A DNA stretch of 64,000 bases from Manduca sexta (lineage: Eukaryota > Arthropoda > Insecta > Lepidoptera > Sphingidae). Under the pieces are notes generated by a model that saw nothing but the letters and a program-made list of their open reading frames with translations, was not told the origin of the DNA and made no database searches. Position numbers and translations under genes: made by a program. This document shows, in pieces, positions 20,113 to 30,865 of the stretch (positions within the stretch are counted from its first letter, which is position 1; every line of letters begins with the position of its first letter). The DNA is taken from contig NC_051119.1 in the NCBI RefSeq assembly GCF_014839805.1, positions 6,193,245 to 6,257,244 on the forward strand. The letters run 5' to 3'.

Positions 20113-20306
20113 GATCCTTAAAGAGCATTACCGTCAGATGGCACGTTACAGAAATTGGTTGAAATCCTTTGTGACAGCTTGAAGTATGTTCCATCGACCC
20201 TCATTGTAATAGCATGACAGTAAATAGAAGAATTTGAAATACAATTGTCATAGTCATTATATCTATATACCACTAGTATTTATTTATCAAAAAATTATGC
20301 TTTTTT

Positions 20307-20595
20307 CAAATAGGTTGCAGAAAAAAGCATGAGTGAAATTCTTAATATAGTCATATAGATCGGAGAAAAGTATGTAGTTAAAAAAAAACGGAAATATTGT
20401 CTCTAAATTTACGAGGTACTGATTGTAATTGCAATGGTCATAAAAGCATTTATCAAATAGGTTGCAGAAAAAAACATCAGCGAAATTTTTAATCTAGAGC
20501 CATTCAAAGATCGGAGAATAGTTAGAAAAAAAAACCATAAAGATTATCTCTTAATTTACGAAATACTGATTGTTATTGCAATGGTTGTAAGAAAA
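20307..20595 (+). repeat. Two-unit tandem repeat, period about 147 bp
   Basis: Units start at 20307 and 20454 with 'caaataggttgcagaaaaaa', and both end in 'tactgattgt.attgcaatgg'. They are diverged, so the duplication is old. Confidence 0.75.
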
Positions 20596-20898
20596 GCCAA
20601 CTATTACCCTCATTTAAGTAAGAAATCATGACTATATACCTAATGGTTTGGCATTGACTTAGCGAAGTTGTGTAAGCTTCGTTGTAAGTCGCCTTTTATA
20701 TAAAAAAAAAATAATATAAATCTTCATAAATTTTTAATAAAAGGTCGCTTATCACATTTTTTTTATACAAATCTAAATAATAAATAAATTTTAAACTGCA
20801 ATTTAAGGCAACATATGGGTCAAAGCGATGGATGATGAGATCGTCTATGGACCTGCTTTAGTTGAAGACTTTATTTGATACGATGGTAAGTTATATTT

Positions 20899-21113
20899 TA
20901 TATTCAGATAGCGACCACCGTACACAAGGTGTTAAAACCCGCCATAGTGTCCCACGTAAGTGTTCTGGGATCACCCTGTGTATATCTGTTAATAAGCCGA
21001 CATATTTAAGTCGACTACCAAGGGGTAATCATCTCTCGTCAGTTAAAATTCTATTGAACCCATTCAACTTACCATCGTTTGCAAGTGGGACTGTGCCGTG
21101 CGCGTATTAAAAT
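20899..21113 (+). repeat. REP-C copy
   Basis: An interspersed repeat of about 210 bp whose signature is 'gtcgact.cc.aggggtaatc' followed by 'atctctcgtcagt', with a 3' part 'cttaccatc..ttgcaagtgg' and 'gtgcgcgtat'. At least six loci in the window. Class unknown. Confidence 0.8.
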
Positions 21114-21344
21114 AAATAAAAACAACCTCTAAGAATTGCAACGTGTATGCCCTATTTGGTGTCATCCGAAAATAATGTATAAGGGCTTATAGCAAACACC
21201 AATCAGCCTCCATTAGTTACAAGTTTAACTCTAGTAATTCGTTCCCTGCACAGGAACGCTATTTTAATTAAACACCATTGAGCGTGCGTCAGAATTCCTG
21301 GTGTCGGCAATTTGGCATTTTTTTCACTTTGTATCGAAACGGAT

Positions 21345-21405
21345 GAAATAAATTAAAGGGGCCCTGTTCAGGCCCTTTTGTTCTTTAATTTATTTGACCT
21401 GTTTC
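21345..21405. repeat. Hairpin with GC-rich core
   Basis: 'aaataaattaaag' and 'ctttaatttattt' flank 'gggccctgttcaggccc', giving a stem of more than 20 bp with one small bulge. Confidence 0.65.
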
Positions 21406-21769
21406 AATAAATAGCCTTTTGACTGTTTTTTATTTATCGACGGCTTATTGCGAAATGTTTGGTTTGATTTATTTCGTTTTTAGTTTTCGGTTTGTGTGGA
21501 TACGTATTGTTTCATTATTTATTGTTTTAACATGTTTCTTGGGAATGTGTGGGTATTTTTTATTAATAGTAATATTTATTACTTCAATATCGTATGTGGT
21601 ATGCTAGAATCTTCGCTGATAATAATGGTTTGTTCATTTCTGCCGTAAAACAAAAGTATCCATGTAGTGTCATGTTCTTAAAAAAGTTGTAATGAGTATA
21701 GTTATTGGAAGTTAGAGATTGAAGTGTGGACCGTTCTAGACCATTTTTACTGGTGATATGTCTCTGATA
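21406..21769. other. AT-rich stretch without recognised features
   Basis: The 62-codon frame at 21419-21607 is a T-rich chance ORF. Confidence 0.5.
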
Positions 21770-22108
21770 TTATGTGAGAGTCTTCCTGGGTAGGTACCAC
21801 CTCAATGTCTATTTCTGCCGCCAAGCAGCAGTGTGTAGTCACTGTTGTGTTCCGGTTTGATAGACACTGTAGCCAGTGTAACTACTGGACATAATGAGAT
21901 TTAACATCCCATGTCTCAGGATGGCGAGCGCAGTGGAATACCAAAAAAAAAAAATTCACGTCGAATTGATAACCTCTTCCTTTTTTTTGAAGTCGGTTAA
22001 AAAATATTTTGTAATTCAAGATGTTGGATGGTGTTTTATTGTTTATGGGCGATCGTATCGCTTACTATCAGGTGATAGGCGAGCTCGTCTCGTGATTCAA
22101 AGCAAAAA
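21770..22108 (+). mobile_element. BMC1-like LINE 3' end (copy a)
   Basis: 'gggtaggtaccacctcaatg' and 'tctatttctgccgccaagca' resemble, from memory, the 3' region of Bombyx BMC1-type LINEs. It ends in 'gtctcgtgattcaaagca' plus an A-rich tail. Around 21945-22005 it carries an internal insert ending 'tttgaagtcggttaaaa', a piece of another lepidopteran repeat. Confidence 0.75.
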
Positions 22109-22484
22109 CAAAAAAAAGACCAACACGATAAAAAAGATCCGTGCGTAAGAATTCGAACAATGTCACACGATATTTACCAATTAATGTTCTTAATGGTATT
22201 ATTCCTAAATATAACGGTTACCATCAGAAAATATATACAAAAATCAGATCTCGCGAGACTCCAAAACGGAGTATACAAAATTAAATTAGACTGTCACCTA
22301 CGTCTTTTTCTAATATGCAATCAGTCAAAGGTGGGTGTAACGTCAAGGCGATTATCGAGTGCGAACCGTGACAGATCCTTTAATGGGAACCGAGGGTGCG
22401 TCACTCAATTATCTTCGAGAGGATATTGGCCATATTCCTACCGTGGTCCAGGTGCACCATGATGGCGGGATTTCGCGGATTTTC
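22109..22484. other. Unassigned stretch
   Basis: Nothing recognised. The segment 22330-22470 is richer in G+C than its surroundings and may be an old repeat. The 100-codon frame at 22160-22462 has no recognisable domain. Confidence 0.45.
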
Positions 22485-22940
22485 TTTGTATAAACATTGT
22501 AGCTAGTGTAACTACTGGACATAAGATTTAACATATCTTGTCACAATATGGAGAGCGCAGTGGAGTACCAAACAATACATAATGATTTCTTACGTTTACG
22601 CGAATGTTAGACATTTAAATTAAACTATTTTACGAATTTTATCGCGGTTTTAATATTTTACTTTTCTCCCGACGTTTCGAAGACTTTGCAGCCTTCATGG
22701 TCACGGCGGGGACTGAGGTGTTGGCCATCCGTAAAGTCAAAGTTACAACATCTACCTACATTTTACAATTATACAACTTTTAGAATTTTAGCTGTTAGTA
22801 GTGCGATCTATGCAGAATAAGCTCACAGTGTCTTGAATACTTTGTAATTCAAGGTGTTAGATGATGTCTACTGTTTATAGTCGGTCGTTTTGCTTACCAT
22901 CAGGCGAACGACAAGCTCGTCTCGTCATTCAAAGCAATAA
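22485..22940 (+). mobile_element. BMC1-like LINE 3' end (copy b), interrupted
   Basis: The left part ends 'ccaaacaatac' at 22575 and the right part resumes 'aatactttgtaattcaaggt' near 22846, so the two parts are contiguous in other copies. The gap is filled by a Penelope tail. A 4-5 bp 'aatac' overlap may be a target duplication. Confidence 0.8.
22576..22845 (-). mobile_element. Penelope-like element 3' end including last codons
   Basis: The inverse of the 3' part of the Penelope element at 29066-30042. It covers the last 10 or so codons ('gacactgtgagcttattctg' on the reverse strand), the 3' UTR and the 'cgaaacgtcgggagaa' tail, and extends to 'gtctaacattcgcgtaaac', which the 29 kb copy lacks. 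Confidence 0.85.
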
Positions 22941-22949
22941 AATAAAAGG

Positions 22950-23277
22950 AATGCCTTTCTTCTTCGGGTAGTCATCACTTAGGTAGCTAGTGAAAGGCTG
23001 GTAGGTTAGCTAGGTTAGGGCTCATGTCCTCGCCGGTGAGGATCGCGACGCGTAACCCTTCTATTTCCCCCTACTTGCCAGCCCGAGCTGGTTACTTCGG
23101 TTTGTACCTTGTCTTTAGTATAAATTTTATCCCTTATTTAAAATGTCCATTGTTATATAAGTAATTTTAATAGTTGTTTAGAAATAATAATAATTATTCT
23201 TATGCTTTGTTTTGACGTATTATAAGTGCAACTTTGTTCGTCTACGTGATAAATAAAGTATTTTTTATTTATAATGT
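22950..23277 (+). mobile_element. Unclassified LINE 3' UTR
   Basis: GC-rich to AT-rich sequence ending 'ttcgtctacgtgataaataa' plus 'agtattttttattta', an AATAAA-bearing 3' end. The last 60 bp recur at 51905-51975. Confidence 0.6.
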
Positions 23278-23461
23278 CCGAGACATAAATGTCACCCTAC
23301 TGATGCCTGTGTTACACCGAACCTGTAATGTGTTCGTTATAAAGTAAATGAATCCGTTTGCTCGTATGTCGTCACTGACTACAGCAAGTCGGATATTTAA
23401 TTATTGTATACAGGCTTTTCAGATAGACTGATGAGGGTTGCTTACCATTATATTCTGATTA

Positions 23462-23628
23462 GCTCTAGCTCGCGGCTCCGTCTGGGTAAAAAAGATTTTC
23501 TGGGATAAAAAATAGCTTATAGCACTCAGGGGTAATGTAGCTTCTTACTACCAAAATCACAATTGGTTTAGTTTCTGAGATTAGCGCGTTCAAACAAACA
23601 AACTCTTTATATTATAGTGTAGATATGA
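23462..23628 (-). mobile_element. HEL-a Helitron, short copy
   Basis: Reverse-strand copy: 'tagctcgcggctccgtctgg' is the inverse of the 3' hairpin region, and it ends 'gcgcgttcaaacaaacaaac' then 'tatagtgtagat', the inverse of the 5' terminus. Confidence 0.75.
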
Positions 23629-24147
23629 TGCCCATTGACAATGGATTCAGAGAGTAGTAATACAATTAGTACTTAAATATTATAATTTTAAAGTTGAAAT
23701 TTAAATGATAATTATACTTGTGGCTATGGTTCCTAATTTAATCAAGAATTTCGTAGCATCGGTGAACGATTAAAAAAATTAATTCTAAATTACCTTTAGA
23801 AACAAACTAACGTTAAATATTTTAATATTACTTATTATATCAACGTATCTTCCATTACTAACTATATGTTTTAGGTTTTGTCGTCTGTTACTACCTACCA
23901 ACTGTTATATTAAAAAATAGTTTTCCATCTAAGCATCAACCTTTTTTGTAGTCGGTAAAAGTGGTTATTTTTCTTGGCAGTCAAATTAAGTTATACCGTT
24001 TTTGTTCCGGTCGGCGCGGCATGGCGCGGGCAAAATTAAATCAACACGAACACAGTTATAAAACTGTAGATTCCTATTTCCTTGTATTTTATATTTTGCC
24101 GTTTCGCGGTAATGGCAGTGTTAATTATAACATGTATAATATGAAGC
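23629..24147. other. AT-rich stretch without recognised features
   Basis: No gene, RNA or repeat recognised. Confidence 0.5.
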
Positions 24148-24412
24148 TGTGATAGCCTAGTTGGGTATGGAATGGACACACCTCTGACTTTTTTTAGAAA
24201 TGATATGGGTATTCTAATTATCGCTTGCTTTAACGGTGAAGGGAAATATCGAGAAGAAATCTGCATACCTGAGAAGTTTTCTATAGTAATTTTGAGGGTG
24301 TGTGAAGTCTACCAATTCGTACTAGGCCAGCTAAGGCCTATTACCCCTCAGTAGTAAAGGAGGCCCGTGCCCGACAGTGGGACAGTATAATACAGGGCTG
24401 ATATTATAATAA
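24148..24412 (+). mobile_element. SINE-1 copy with internal deletion
   Basis: The A box 'tagcctagttgg' is perfect, but the region holding the B box is deleted between 'ggaatggac' and 'acacctctgac'. The body and tail ('gggctgatattataataata') are present. Confidence 0.85.
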
Positions 24413-24548
24413 TAAATTAAACTTTACAGATGAACAATATCTCAGTCACCCCGTGACCTCGGAGGCTGCAAAGTCTTCGAAACGTCGGGAGAACACTAAA
24501 TTATTAAAACCGCGATAAAATCTGAAAAATAGTTAATTTTAATATCAT
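24413..24548 (+). mobile_element. Penelope-like 3' tail
   Basis: 'aactttacagatgaacaata' then 'aaagtcttcgaaacgtcggg' and 'aaaccgcgataaaatctgaa' match the Penelope 3' UTR. It directly follows the SINE-1 tail. Confidence 0.8.
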
Positions 24549-24648
24549 AAAATAATTTAATTTTTCAGGACTTTAATAATTATTATTTGTATCTATTATT
24601 AATTTATTTCTACACTTATTACATATTAAATAATAATGAAATAATTTA

Positions 24649-24869
24649 TCTAATGAGTAGCTAATTTCATGGGGAGTCCGTTTCTACTCAGGGAAGCTAG
24701 TTGTGAGGTGGGAGTGCATTAACACCACCTTCGATGTTGAAGCAATAAGCCTTAGGTGGGGGCTTGGATTGCGGAAACGGGAACGATTCGGTGCAGCATC
24801 TCAAGTTCAGCTAAGATGGAAAGCGAATGTAGGTACCACCACGAGTCGGGGAGCCAAGTAAGCTCTTTA
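24649..24869. other. Unassigned GC-richer stretch
   Basis: About 200 bp, G-rich ('gcttggattgcggaaacggg'), without a coding frame I recognise. Probably an old repeat. Confidence 0.35.
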
Positions 24870-24985
24870 GTCACACATGCCTGTCCATGGTATCAGTTTT
24901 TAGTGAGAGTGTGCGCATAGTAATAAAATACTATCATTTCTCCCTAACGTGCCAAAAGAAGTACAACTTCAAAAACATTATTGCA
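24870..24985. mobile_element. Half copy of the 16594 MITE-like element
   Basis: 'gagtgtgcgcatagtaa' to 'gtgccaaaagaagtacaact' parallels 16740-16810. Confidence 0.55.
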
Positions 24986-25389
24986 TTCACTGTCTAACTC
25001 TTACATAAATAAACAAGATACGAAATACCCATCCGAATTCCGACTGATATTCACATCCACGCACTATATCGTACTTAACAAATAAAGTGTACGTGTCCAT
25101 TCATCTTTCAACGGGTTAAGGGTTCCAATGTACCCCGAGGGTCCACATTGTCCCTTCTATAGGGCCAAACGAATAATGAGCCCTCGCGAAAAATACGACG
25201 AAAAGATGGGAAAAGGTGCTCCAAATCGTCCTGAACGGATTCTATTAAACGGAGATATTTATTTTCTACTCGGAATAAGCGAAATTGTGTCAAACACTCG
25301 GACGGTTTTGAAGGGTTTAAATAATGGAGTTACTAGATGGGATTGTTTTGTTGTAGTGTCTATGGGTAGATGAAATTTGTAAAGAAAAT
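24986..25389. other. Stretch without recognised features
   Basis: The 81-codon (+) and 61-codon (-) frames at about 25108-25373 overlap on opposite strands and show no domain, so I treat them as chance. Confidence 0.45.
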
Positions 25390-25644
25390 TCCTACTAATA
25401 TTATAAATGCGAATTTGTGAGGATGCATGTATGTATGTTCGTTCCTCTTTCACGAAAAAACTAATGAACGGATGTGGATGAAACTTTACAGTAATATCGG
25501 TTATACACCAGAATAACACATAGGCTATAATTTATAATGATTTTGTGTAATTTTATTATAATATAACGATACATATAAAGAAAATCGGAAAAAAAATATC
25601 TCGGAAAACTCTATCACGCGGGTGAAGCCGCGATTAAAAGCTAT
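25390..25644 (+). mobile_element. HEL-b Helitron copy
   Basis: The start TCCTACTAATATTATAAATG, the body signature 'cctctttcacgaaaaaacta' and the 3' hairpin 'gcgggtgaagccgcg' followed by 'attaaaagctat' form a short non-autonomous Helitron. Its last base pair differs from the canonical CTAG. Confidence 0.85.
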
Positions 25645-25727
25645 ATAAACAAAAACCTACCCAGTAAGACAAAAATACGACATATTTGCTATGCTGTAGG
25701 ACATAAAATAAACTCTAATAACTTTTT

Positions 25728-25942
25728 TGATACGGTTACGGCAAAAAGACCCCGCTCCACCTGATGGTAAGTGGATTGATGTCCAATAGAATGTCGACTG
25801 ACGAGAGATGATTACCCCTCGGCAGTCGACACAATTATGCCGGCCTGTCTGAACCAGATATACAGATTTATACCGGAACGCACTTACGTAGTCCATAGTT
25901 TTTAACACCTCACGTACGGTGGTCGCTAAAATATATCCTACC
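25728..25942 (-). repeat. REP-C copy
   Basis: Reverse-strand REP-C: 'gatgattacccctcggcagt', 'cgacacaattatgccggcct' and 'gtacggtggtcgctaaaata'. Near full length. Confidence 0.85.
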
Positions 25943-25959
25943 ACCAGAAAATGTGAATA

Positions 25960-26273
25960 ATAATAATAATAATATCAGCCCTGTATTATATACTCGCCCA
26001 CTGCTGAGCACGGGCCTCCTCTACTACTGAGAGGGATTAGGCCTTAGTCCACCACGCTGGCCTAGTGCGGATTGGTAGACTTCACACACCTTCGAAATTC
26101 CTATAGAGAACTTCTCAGATGTGCAGGTTTCCTCACGATGTTTTCCTTCACCGTTAAAGCGAACGATAAATTCACAAAGAATACATACATGATTTTTTAG
26201 AAAAGTCTTGGGATTTGAACCTGCGGACATTCGTCTCGGCAGTCCGTTCCACACCCAACTAGGCTATCGCCGC
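25960..26273 (-). mobile_element. SINE-1 copy
   Basis: Near-complete reverse-strand copy from the tail inverse 'aatatcagccctgtattata' to the A-box inverse 'caactaggctatcgccgc'; the B-box inverse 'ggatttgaacc' is intact apart from the first base. Confidence 0.92.
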
Positions 26274-26293
26274 TAGTTAAAAAATTGAAAATG

Positions 26294-26575
26294 TTAAGGC
26301 GATACCTCAAGGTCCATTTTCATACATTTTGTTTCGGCTTTAATCTGGGTAACTAAACAAGTATTAAATTAAACAAGTATTAAATTTAATATGACGAAAT
26401 TTTAAAGGCCGAAATATCCATGATTATTAATTATTTTTACATTTTTCTTTCAACTGCGAGAACTAATCACTAACTAGACGTGAATTTAAATTCTTTACTT
26501 GCCAATACTTGTTTAGTTACCCAGATTAAAGCCGAAACAAAATGTATGAAAATGGACCTTGAGGTATCGCCTTAA
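26294..26575. mobile_element. MITE with perfect 72 bp terminal inverted repeats
   Basis: 282 bp. The left arm starts TTAAGGCGATACCTCAAGG and the right arm is its exact inverse over 72 bases (26294-26365 and 26504-26575), with no mismatch seen. The terminal TTAA can be read either as a palindromic arm end or as a TTAA target duplication of piggyBac type. The loop of about 138 bp is AT-rich and non-coding. Confidence 0.93.
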
Positions 26576-28796
26576 GTAACATTATTTAAATGTGTGTTCT
26601 AAACAGTACTACCGTTGTTCCATATTGTTCGTTATGATGTGTCATACAGTAAACACGTCTCGGCGTTTAGTGCTGCCGAATCCCTCGGGGCTCGTCCACA
26701 CTGCCCGAGAGATAAAACTGGCGGAGCAAGTAATGTCGCATTACAATGCATTGGCCGTCGCGTTCAGATTACACGAATGTGTGTAATGGGTCGAAGAAAC
26801 GAAAGGAGTTTTGTGGACGTGCCTTATGAAATGTATTTTTTATGATACTTTATATGAATGATGAAGCGAAAGTGTTAGAGGCTTACCCCATTATTCATAG
26901 ACATTTTTTATCTAAGGACAGAGTAAAGCTGTGACAACAAGTCTGTTTTTTAGTGCTGACGGCATGGCAGCCATCGCAGTGCGTAGACATAGGGCCGTTG
27001 TGATTGGCTAATATTGAGATACAATAGGAAATTAGTTTTAAAGGGCGAATTTATTGGCAGTTATAAAATATGTTGATATTTATAGTGTTAATATAATCCT
27101 GATTGTTGAAAGATAAACTTTGATATTAAAATTCAATATCAATATTTTTGCGCAATTTTTATCGACAGTAATTCCATATTCAAGAATTTTGATTATTTAT
27201 GTGTATAATGGATTTAATGGCCCTAGTACCCAGTTTTTAATATATACCCATGCAGTAAACACAACACCTAAGTCAATTCGAATAAGATATTAATGAATTT
27301 TTGCTTGTACGAGAAGGTTATATCGCGGGCTTCATAAGATAGGCTTATAGACAAAAATGCAGTTTTACAAGAACGACAACTACTTGAATAAAACAAAATA
27401 TTTGATCGTAAATCAAATGGATTAAGTTATGTATGGATAGATACGTGTTCCCAATTTTATCCTTATACAATCAATTAGTTTTGTGTTTGTCTACATTTTT
27501 GTCACTTCTTTTAAATTGTATTTTTTTTTATACTCTCCTTTTGTTATGAAGGTCTGGATACAGAGGCATAATACAATTAATTTACAATAGGTAGCGTATG
27601 TGGTTGCCGCTAATATCCAAAATCATTAACCGATTTCAATGAAAGTCATTGCGTCTGGTTAGTTCCAGCTTGAAAGAAGTTAGCTTTGGACACCATAGGT
27701 GATGCTACATATAGAAAGGTTTTACGTAGTCCACATAAAATGCGGTCTACGGAGAAGAGCTGTGAACTTCTGTAGCAGCATGACTTTGGTGACACTATTA
27801 CTTCAAAATAAAACAATAGACACTAATAACTATATGTATATGTATAATGATAAATATTTTTAGCATCACCGCAGTCGAGTAAATAAAATATGTAAAATCC
27901 ATCTGCGCATCTCAAGAGTCTGTTATATTTTGAATTTGCTCTGATATGCCAGGCATTGTACGAACTTGGCATATGATAAACTACCGCTAATGCCTTTTGG
28001 CACTAACACAGTTTGATTTGGACGCACGTGACGTTTGTTTGAATTAGTTTATCTGTTGGCTTTTAAAAGATTGTGTATTTTTGTTTTTATGTTATTGTTG
28101 AACTTGGCTATAAATAACTGGAAAAATTGTAAGTCATGATAAATAAAAATAAAAGATGAAATTTTTATATATATTTACTCAGTATTAACATAATCAAAGA
28201 AAAAAATAATGGTTTAAGAGAATATCCATAGAATTCTTTCTACGCTGTTGTTCCGAATGTCGAAATCTCGGCTGACCAATCACAGAGCGTTATACTAATT
28301 GGATGAATAATAGACGCAATCTTGAAGACGACGACTTAAAATATGGAGTAAATATTTTATTTAGGGCCTATTTTACAACATCGAAATAATTGCATAAGTC
28401 GACCAAGTACAGGAGTCACACTAATCTATGCTCTCTAATAAAATTTACTTGAAACTTTTGAAACGTGCCCTTTATATATTATCACAACTGTTTTGGTAGC
28501 ATTATATGGCGAAGGTCTTAGATTCGTTTCCAATTTAGATATAATTTTATTTCAGTCCAGAACTGGTTTCCGGGAGACACTTACGATAAGAAAGCGCTCA
28601 GCAAAACCAAATCGAATTGTGGAAAATGCGTGAAGAAGTACGCAAACCTCAAAATTTAGAGTAATAAGTAGGAAAGAATAAGAAAGAACATGGTAGAGCA
28701 TAATGGCTAAGGGTCTATATAACCCAATACCTGCCGACATCCCTTTCGTAATTATGTAAAAATATAAATATCAGAACGATTTGCGAACTGCGTTCA
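26576..28796. other. Long AT-rich stretch without recognised features
   Basis: 2.2 kb. Chance frames at 26592-26845 and 28552-28740 carry no domain. Short low-complexity tracts only. Confidence 0.5.
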
Positions 28797-29020
28797 TGCA
28801 TTCAGAACCTATGGATATGTTATCGGGTTCCATTTTGGCAAATTTCAACCTTCTTTTGATAGAGTATACAATGAAAGTCGACTTTATGCATTTATTTATT
28901 GCATGCATTTAGAATTTATGCATATGTTATTATATATTTATGCATATGGTACCTATGGATATGTATTTTGGAAAATTTCAACCTTCTTCACTAATAAAGA
29001 ATACGATTGAAGTCGACTTT
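28700..29020 (+). repeat. REP-J related region with diverged tandem units
   Basis: 'gcatatg/gtacctatggatatgt' and 'gaaaatttcaaccttctt' occur at least twice with 'gtcgacttta' ends, so a unit of about 130-160 bp is duplicated. 'aacccaatacctgccgacat' links it to REP-J at 58655 and 63150. Confidence 0.55.
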
Positions 29021-29051
29021 AATAAGCGATAGGTTATGTGTAACATTGTAT

Positions 29052-29065
29052 AAAGTAGACAAGAG
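29052..29065 (+). repeat. Target-site duplication of the Penelope-like element, left
   Basis: 'aaagtagacaagag' is repeated exactly at 30043-30056. Confidence 0.88.
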
Positions 29066-29860
29066 AATCAGACCTTAAGTCATACTGTGTATCGGAAACA
29101 GACCCATACTGATAAATATCTGAACGGTGAATCTCATCACCACCCAAAACAGTTAGCTACCGTGGGCAAATCTTTGTTTCAGAGAGCACAAGGAATCTGT
29201 GACGAGAAACACCTGGCTGCTGAGCTACAACATGTCAAGCAAGTACTGCGAGACAACAAGCTCCAAATTCCACGCCGCCGTCACAGAAACCGAGTGAAAC
29301 CAGCCACAGTTGAACGTGTTCCGGTTGTATTACCATATGTAAGAGGAGTCACCGACAAGATTGGCTACATCCTGAAGCGTGCTTCCATAAAAACTTATTT
29401 TAAGCCGCCTAAGAAGATTAGTCAATTTTTACCACCCGTCAAGTGTCACATACCTCTACAAGAACCGGGAGTATACAAAATAGATTGCAACTGTGGCCTC
29501 TCTTATATCGGGCAAACAAAAAGAAATATAGGGACCCGCGTAAAAGAACATATAGCTGACGTGAAACACCGACGCTCGACGAAGTCTGCAGTCGCTGAAC
29601 ACTCTGAGGGAGGCGCCAATCATTATCTGCGACTAGACAAGCCACAAATCCTCGCCAAAGAACACCGATTCCTGCCTAGGATGATTCGCGAGGCTATTGA
29701 AATTAAAAAACATCCTAATTTCAATAGGGAAGATGGTTGGAAGCTTGCACAAGCCTGGGATCCAGTTCTAAATTTAATTAAATCGGAACCCAAAAGTCCG
29801 GCTGCCAGACTTCAAGACACTGTGAGCTCATTCTGCGTAGATCGGACCACCAACAGCTAA
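29066..29860 (+). CDS. Penelope-like element GIY-YIG endonuclease (partial protein)
   Basis: The frame is open from the truncation point to the TAA at 29858-29860, about 264 codons with no break. Only the region after the RT palm is kept. The first residues (SHTVYRKQTHTDKYLN) are the conserved segment just behind the RT, and SHHHP follows. Numbering from 29087, the linker with K119-C120 leads to the GIY-YIG core: GVY 128-130, C134, C136, YIG 140-142, the catalytic-type arginine R151 in GTRVKEH, H155, an AEH motif at 170-172, and a glutamate in REAIEI (near 202-205). In these elements the endonuclease cuts the target to prime reverse transcription. Without RT the fragment cannot act alone. The intact frame despite truncation suggests a young insertion. 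The truncation point, not an ATG, sets the start; GTG 29087 is not a real initiator. Confidence 0.92.
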   Translation, partial: NQTLSHTVYRKQTHTDKYLNGESHHHPKQLATVGKSLFQRAQGICDEKHLAAELQHVKQVLRDNKLQIPRRRHRNRVKPATVERVPVVLPYVRGVTDKIGYILKRASIKTYFKPPKKISQFLPPVKCHIPLQEPGVYKIDCNCGLSYIGQTKRNIGTRVKEHIADVKHRRSTKSAVAEHSEGGANHYLRLDKPQILAKEHRFLPRMIREAIEIKKHPNFNREDGWKLAQAWDPVLNLIKSEPKSPAARLQDTVSSFCVDRTTNS

Positions 29861-30042
29861 AATTTTAAAATTTTAAAAAAGTTGTATAATTGTAAAATGT
29901 AGGTAGATATTGTAACTTTGACTTTACGGATGAACAACACCTCAGTCCCCCCCGTGACCATGAAGGCTGCAAAGTCTTCGAAACGTCGGGAGAAAATAAA
30001 ACACTAACTACCGCGATAGAATCCGAAAATTAGTTTAATTTC
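29861..30042 (+). other. Penelope-like 3' UTR
   Basis: Contains 'gaacaacacctcagtccccc' and the tail shared by all the dispersed pieces. It is shorter than the 22.6 and 63.3 kb tails, which continue into 'tctaacattcgcgtaaac'. Confidence 0.85.
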
Positions 30043-30099
30043 AAAGTAGACAAGAGTCTAAAAATAAATTAACCTTTAAACAATTGATTAAAACGGAAC

Positions 30100-30240
30100 A
30101 ATAATAAGACATTACCGGAAATTTTCCGTTGCTGACCGTAATTCCGGTCACCCGGTCAGAGTGCAAGCCGGAAATCCGGCATCCGGTACCCGGGTAAATC
30201 GGTATCTGTTGCATCTCCAGTGATCCGTGTGGAAAATCTA
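30100..30240. repeat. CCGG-rich degenerate repeat patch
   Basis: Many imperfect 'atccgg/accgg/ttccgg' units in an AT-rich background. No coding frame. Confidence 0.5.
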
Positions 30241-30676
30241 GATCGTTAGACACAATAAATATAAAGTAATGCGTTAAGTCATTTGAAGAGTAATGTAGTT
30301 AAATTGTAATCAACTTAGGTCATACGTTTATTATAAATTTTGATTTAGGCCTAATGGATTCATAGAATTAGTGATGTAGTTAAGTATTACGTATAAATAA
30401 TCGATGGGTAAACAAAATGCTCAGTAATTGCTCGTATTTATAAATAGTGGATGATTTCATGACATCTTATGTTTAACATACTGCAGTTCGGACGCGGACA
30501 CTTCAATTTCCAAGCGCTGTCGAGGACTATTTGTCACGCAGCATCCAATTTCTCGGGACGAAAAATCCTATTTATTACTTCAGATTTGCTGTGAATAAAT
30601 AGCAGGTGCTATATTTTGGTAAATTTGTAAATTACATATGTTATTAGGGGTTGCAATATTATTTTATTATATTATG
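30241..30676. other. AT-rich stretch without recognised features
   Basis: Nothing recognised. Confidence 0.5.
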
Positions 30677-30865
30677 TTAGTGTATGGAATTTGTGCCCGA
30701 TATGATGGTAGTATTATATTATGCACGGAACATAAATGGAGAAAAGTGGGTGCACTATTTTTTTATTTTTATTTATTTAAGATACAGAGTCACTTTTGAC
30801 TATGTCTGTCTCATAGTGGTGGTTGCATCTCTGCCTACCCCGTTGTGTGTGTGTGTGTTTTTAGG
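30677..30865 (+). mobile_element. SINE-2 fragment, decayed
   Basis: 'ggaatttgtgcccgatatga' and 'agtgggtgcacta', then 'gcatctctgcctaccccgtt' follow the SINE-2 order, with an AT insert between them and a (TG)n patch. Confidence 0.6.

Larger units (their letters stand above)
29066..30042 (+). mobile_element. 5'-truncated Penelope-like retroelement
   Basis: A 977 bp insertion bounded by an exact 14 bp duplication. It contains the C-terminal part of the element protein and a 3' UTR with 'ttcgaaacgtcgggagaaaa' and 'accgcgatagaatccgaaaa'. Related tails occur at 22576, 24413, 62135 and 63219. Confidence 0.92.

Noticed and set aside
24172..24354. Short ORFs in SINE-1 copies (also near 26024, 31316, 38791, 54511)
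   Set aside because: The same peptide-like string recurs because the SINE is repeated; these are non-coding RNAs.
29439..29645. Reverse ORF inside the Penelope frame
   Set aside because: Antisense shadow of the GIY-YIG coding sequence.
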